A DNA stretch of 64,000 bases from contig NZ_JAJQQS010000024.1 in NCBI RefSeq assembly GCF_021228125.1, forward strand, positions 1 through 64,000. The letters run 5' to 3'. The notes under the pieces were generated by a model that was given only the letters and a program-made list of their open reading frames with translations, had not been told where the DNA came from and searched no databases. Position 1 is the stretch's first letter; every line of letters starts with the position of its first letter. Positions 61,812-64,000 of this stretch are shown here, in pieces. Source of the stretch: Streptomyces albireticuli. GTDB taxonomy: Bacteria > Actinomycetota > Actinomycetes > Streptomycetales > Streptomycetaceae. A program made the position numbers and the translations under genes.

Positions 61812-62405
61812 ATGCAGTCACCGAACACACCCGAGCCCGTCGAGAGCGGCGACGCTCCCCACCTCACCCGCACCCTGGCCCGCGCCTTCGCGGACGACCC
61901 GATGATGCTGTGGCTCTTCCCCGCCGAAGAAGGGCGCGCGGACCGCCTCGCCCAGTGGTTCGACGTCATGCTCACGCACAAATACGGCCCCCTCGGCCAC
62001 TGTGAACACACCGGCGCGGCAGCCGCCTTCTGGACCCCGCCCGGCACCGCCGAACAGCACCCCGACGAGGAGACACTCGCCCGCATCAACGACCTGCTGG
62101 GCGAGCACGTGGCCCGCCTGGGAGAAATGCTGGAACTCGTCGGCAGGGAAACCCCGCAGGAACCCCACTGGTACCTGGCGGTCCTCGGCGCCGACCCCGC
62201 GGCCCAGGGTCACGGCCACGGCGCCGCCTTGCTGCGCTCGGGCCTGGCCAAGGCGGACGCGGCCGGACTGCCGGTCCACCTCGAATCATCGAAGCGGTCC
62301 AACCTCGCCTTCTACGCACACTTCGGCTTCACCGTGCGCGGCGAGATCCACGTATCCGCGGGCGGCCCGACCCTCTGGTCGATGTGGCGCGAAGCCCGCG
62401 CCTAG
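61812..62405 (+). CDS. GNAT family N-acetyltransferase
   Basis: ATG 61812 gives 197 residues. The acetyl-CoA pyrophosphate-binding motif is LGADPAAQGHGHGAALL (about 130-146), preceded by a WYLAVLGAD strand and followed by HLESSKRSNLAFYAHFGFTV, both typical of GNAT folds. The N-terminal half (TRTLARAFADDPMMLWLFPA) matches acetyltransferases that act on small molecules such as antibiotics or toxins. The substrate cannot be deduced. Monocistronic. Confidence 0.92.
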   Translation: MQSPNTPEPVESGDAPHLTRTLARAFADDPMMLWLFPAEEGRADRLAQWFDVMLTHKYGPLGHCEHTGAAAAFWTPPGTAEQHPDEETLARINDLLGEHVARLGEMLELVGRETPQEPHWYLAVLGADPAAQGHGHGAALLRSGLAKADAAGLPVHLESSKRSNLAFYAHFGFTVRGEIHVSAGGPTLWSMWREARA

Positions 62406-62444
62406 ACCCCCATCAGGCACACCCCCCGGGGAGACGCCCGGACG

Positions 62445-63392
62445 TCACAGGCCGCCTTCCTCCCGCGGGCCGAGCCGGAGGTCGAGCGCGGCGGCCGCGT
62501 CGGGGCAGTTCCCGCGGACGACGCCGAGGAACGCGCGCAGCACCGGCGAGCGTTCCCGGGCGTCGAAGGACAGGACCAGATCGGGCAGGGACGTGCGCGG
62601 CGTCACCTCACAGAACCACGTACCCCGCCTCGGGACCGACAGCATGCGCGAAGGCCCCAGACCCACGCCCACACCACAGGCGGCGAGGCCGATGATCGTG
62701 TGGATGTCCCTCGCCACACTCGCCCCGGCAAGGACCGCCGGGGAGTCCTCGCCCAGCAGGGCCCGCAGCGTGCCGGTGAGAGCCGGCTCGTCCTCGCCGG
62801 GCGCCACGATCAGCGGCTGCCGCCGCAACTGCTCCACGCTCACCGACGCCTGGCCCGCGAAGGGATGCGCCCCGCTCACCACCGCCACCAGATGGTCGTG
62901 CCCGATCGGGACGGACACCAGCCGCTCGGCACCCGTACCCCGCGGCCGGCCCAGGGTGATGGCCACATCCAGCTCACCCGCGACGAGCGCGGCCGTACTG
63001 CGGCTGGTCGCCATCTCGTGCAACTCCAGCCGCACATCGGGCCGTTCACGGCCGAACCGGCCGAGAACGTCCGGCAGGGGCTCCAGCAGCGCCGAAGCGA
63101 TGAACCCCAGGCGCAGCCGGCCCGTCTCACCGCGCGCGGCCCGCGCCGCGTCCACCGAAGCCGCCGTGATCTCCCCGAGCGCCCGGCGCGCCCGCGCCAG
63201 GAACGCCACGCCCGCGGCCGTCGGGAACACACCCCGCCGCGTACGGTCGAACAACCGGGTACCCACCTCGCGTTCGAGGTCCGCGATCTGCTTGGACAGC
63301 GGAGGCTGCGCGATCCCCAGCGCCCCGGCCGCCCTGCCGAAGTGCCCGTGCTCGGCGAGCGCCAGGGCATACCGCAGGTGCCGCGCCTCCAT
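62445..63392 (-). CDS. LysR family transcriptional regulator
   Basis: This 315-residue protein starts at ATG 63392. The winged helix (MEARHLRYALALAEHGHFGR, AAGALGIAQPPLSKQIADLE, GTRLFDRTRRGVFPT) is canonical. The effector domain (about 90-295) has a two-lobed pattern with LRLGFIASALLEPLPDVLGR and GELDVAITLG. It is divergent from an alpha/beta hydrolase gene with only 95 bases between starts, the classic arrangement for a LysR regulator and its target. Confidence 0.95.
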   Translation of the reverse strand: MEARHLRYALALAEHGHFGRAAGALGIAQPPLSKQIADLEREVGTRLFDRTRRGVFPTAAGVAFLARARRALGEITAASVDAARAARGETGRLRLGFIASALLEPLPDVLGRFGRERPDVRLELHEMATSRSTAALVAGELDVAITLGRPRGTGAERLVSVPIGHDHLVAVVSGAHPFAGQASVSVEQLRRQPLIVAPGEDEPALTGTLRALLGEDSPAVLAGASVARDIHTIIGLAACGVGVGLGPSRMLSVPRRGTWFCEVTPRTSLPDLVLSFDARERSPVLRAFLGVVRGNCPDAAAALDLRLGPREEGGL

Positions 63393-63406
63393 GTCAGCCC
63401 CCTGCC

Positions 63407-63427
63407 GCGATATCCCCTGAGTATCGC
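63407..63427. promoter_or_regulatory. Candidate LysR-box between lysR and the hydrolase
   Basis: GCGATA (63407-63412) and TATCGC (63422-63427) form an inverted repeat with a 9-base spacer, holding the T-N11-A type spacing of LysR sites. It lies in the 95-base divergent gap. Confidence 0.5.
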
Positions 63428-63487
63428 GAGCCAGCTTGTCAGATCTTCCCCTGGATGACCGGGGCGCAGGTCACGTGCAATGACGCC

Positions 63488-64000
63488 ATGAACGAACTCT
63501 CCCCCGCCCACACCGTCTACGTCCTCGTGCACGGCGCCTGGCACGGCTCCGCGCAGTGGGCGGCGACCCAGCGCGCCCTCGCCGCGACCGGTGCCGCGAG
63601 CGTGGCCGTCGACCTGCCCGGACACGGCTTCGACGCACCCCTGCCCACCGGATACCTCCTGCCCGGCCAGCCGCACCTGCGCACCGAGAAGTCCCCGCTG
63701 GCCACCGTGACGATGGACGACTGCGCCGAAACCGTGCTCCGCACCCTGGCCCGGGTACGCCCCCACCACCGCCGCGTCGTGCTCGTCGCCCACAGCGCGG
63801 GCGGCGGCCCCGCGTCCCTGGCCGCCGAACGGGCACCCGAGCTCGTCGACGCACTCGTCTACCTCTCGGCCTTCGTCCCCGCCGGACGCCCCCGCTTCTC
63901 CGACTACGCAGGCTCGCCCGAGAACGCCACGGCACGCGGACGGGGCCTCACCCTCGGCAACCCCGAGGAACTGGGCGCCGTACGGATCAACCCGCTCTCA
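63488..64000 (+). CDS. Alpha/beta hydrolase, 5' part
   Basis: ATG 63488 opens MNELSPAHTVYVLVHGAWHG with the oxyanion HGAWHGS motif; the nucleophile elbow is VLVAHSAGGGPASL (Ser about 101) and VYLSAFVPAGRP follows. This is the EstA/salicylate-esterase-like group of hydrolases that act on small esters. The window ends after 171 codons, before the catalytic Asp and His. Probably controlled by the divergent LysR protein. Confidence 0.9.
   Translation, partial: MNELSPAHTVYVLVHGAWHGSAQWAATQRALAATGAASVAVDLPGHGFDAPLPTGYLLPGQPHLRTEKSPLATVTMDDCAETVLRTLARVRPHHRRVVLVAHSAGGGPASLAAERAPELVDALVYLSAFVPAGRPRFSDYAGSPENATARGRGLTLGNPEELGAVRINPLS

Overview
This window is from a high-GC actinobacterium, almost certainly a Streptomyces or a close relative. 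The support is an almost complete G/C preference at third codon positions, a 2-methylisoborneol (earthy odorant) operon, TerD, a SpoIIE-type PP2C phosphatase with PAS and GAF domains, a NarL-type kinase, DUF1203/DUF5937/DUF6766 families and many small secreted proteins.

Layout. (1) 1-372: the 3' tail of a probable lytic transglycosylase, a perfect-stem terminator and a coding relic. (2) 372-9428, all on the minus strand, is biosynthetic locus A. It has a stand-alone AT-ACP protein and a 1742-residue KS-CLF-KR-DH-thioesterase protein (coupled by a GTGA overlap), a cytochrome P450 and a membrane protein. The domains resemble polyunsaturated-fatty-acid synthases and enediyne synthases, but the order does not match either. 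(3) 9429-17662 is a worn region: a GntR regulator cut off and joined to an acyltransferase, a FAD-monooxygenase tail, two genes broken by single-base shifts and a transposase stub, among intact genes for an oxidoreductase, a secreted beta-propeller protein, a DUF1203 protein and a conserved hypothetical. (4) 18026-32863, minus strand, is biosynthetic locus B. It has a 3366-residue ligase-ACP-KS-AT-DH-KR-ACP-condensation-FkbH protein, an ACP-thioester reductase with an extra C-terminal domain, an alpha/beta hydrolase with a cysteine nucleophile, and a class V aminotransferase. Three of the four genes are coupled by 4-base overlaps and the last follows within 3 bases. The domain order suggests that a fatty or polyketide acyl chain is extended once with methylmalonate, joined to a glyceryl unit and released by reduction.

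(5) 33597-41116 is mostly signalling: a PAS-PAS-GAF-SpoIIE-HATPase phosphatase, then an orphan sensor kinase carrying a large Gly-Ser/Thr repeat inside its dimerisation domain and an apparent frameshift at a nine-cytosine run near its start. A zinc-ribbon protein, an ArsR-type regulator and a two-gene module of small proteins follow. (6) 41540-53124 holds a lipoprotein, a TetR regulator, small secreted and very small proteins, a second P450, a SnoaL-like protein, TerD and a fused SecDF. (7) 53164-58843 holds an SRPBCC protein, hypotheticals, an XRE/zinc-ribbon regulator and a lipoprotein/micro-membrane-protein/DUF6766 operon. (8) 58896-61118 is the 2-methylisoborneol operon. (9) 61812-64000 holds a GNAT acetyltransferase and a LysR regulator divergent from an alpha/beta hydrolase that runs off the window.

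Loci A and B are both lipid-like assembly lines on one strand about 9 kb apart. The product of A could feed the acyl ligase of B, but nothing in the sequence proves a link. No pathway-specific activator, phosphopantetheinyl transferase or exporter is visible at either locus. Reading frames were judged by eye; all family assignments come from remembered motifs, not database searches.
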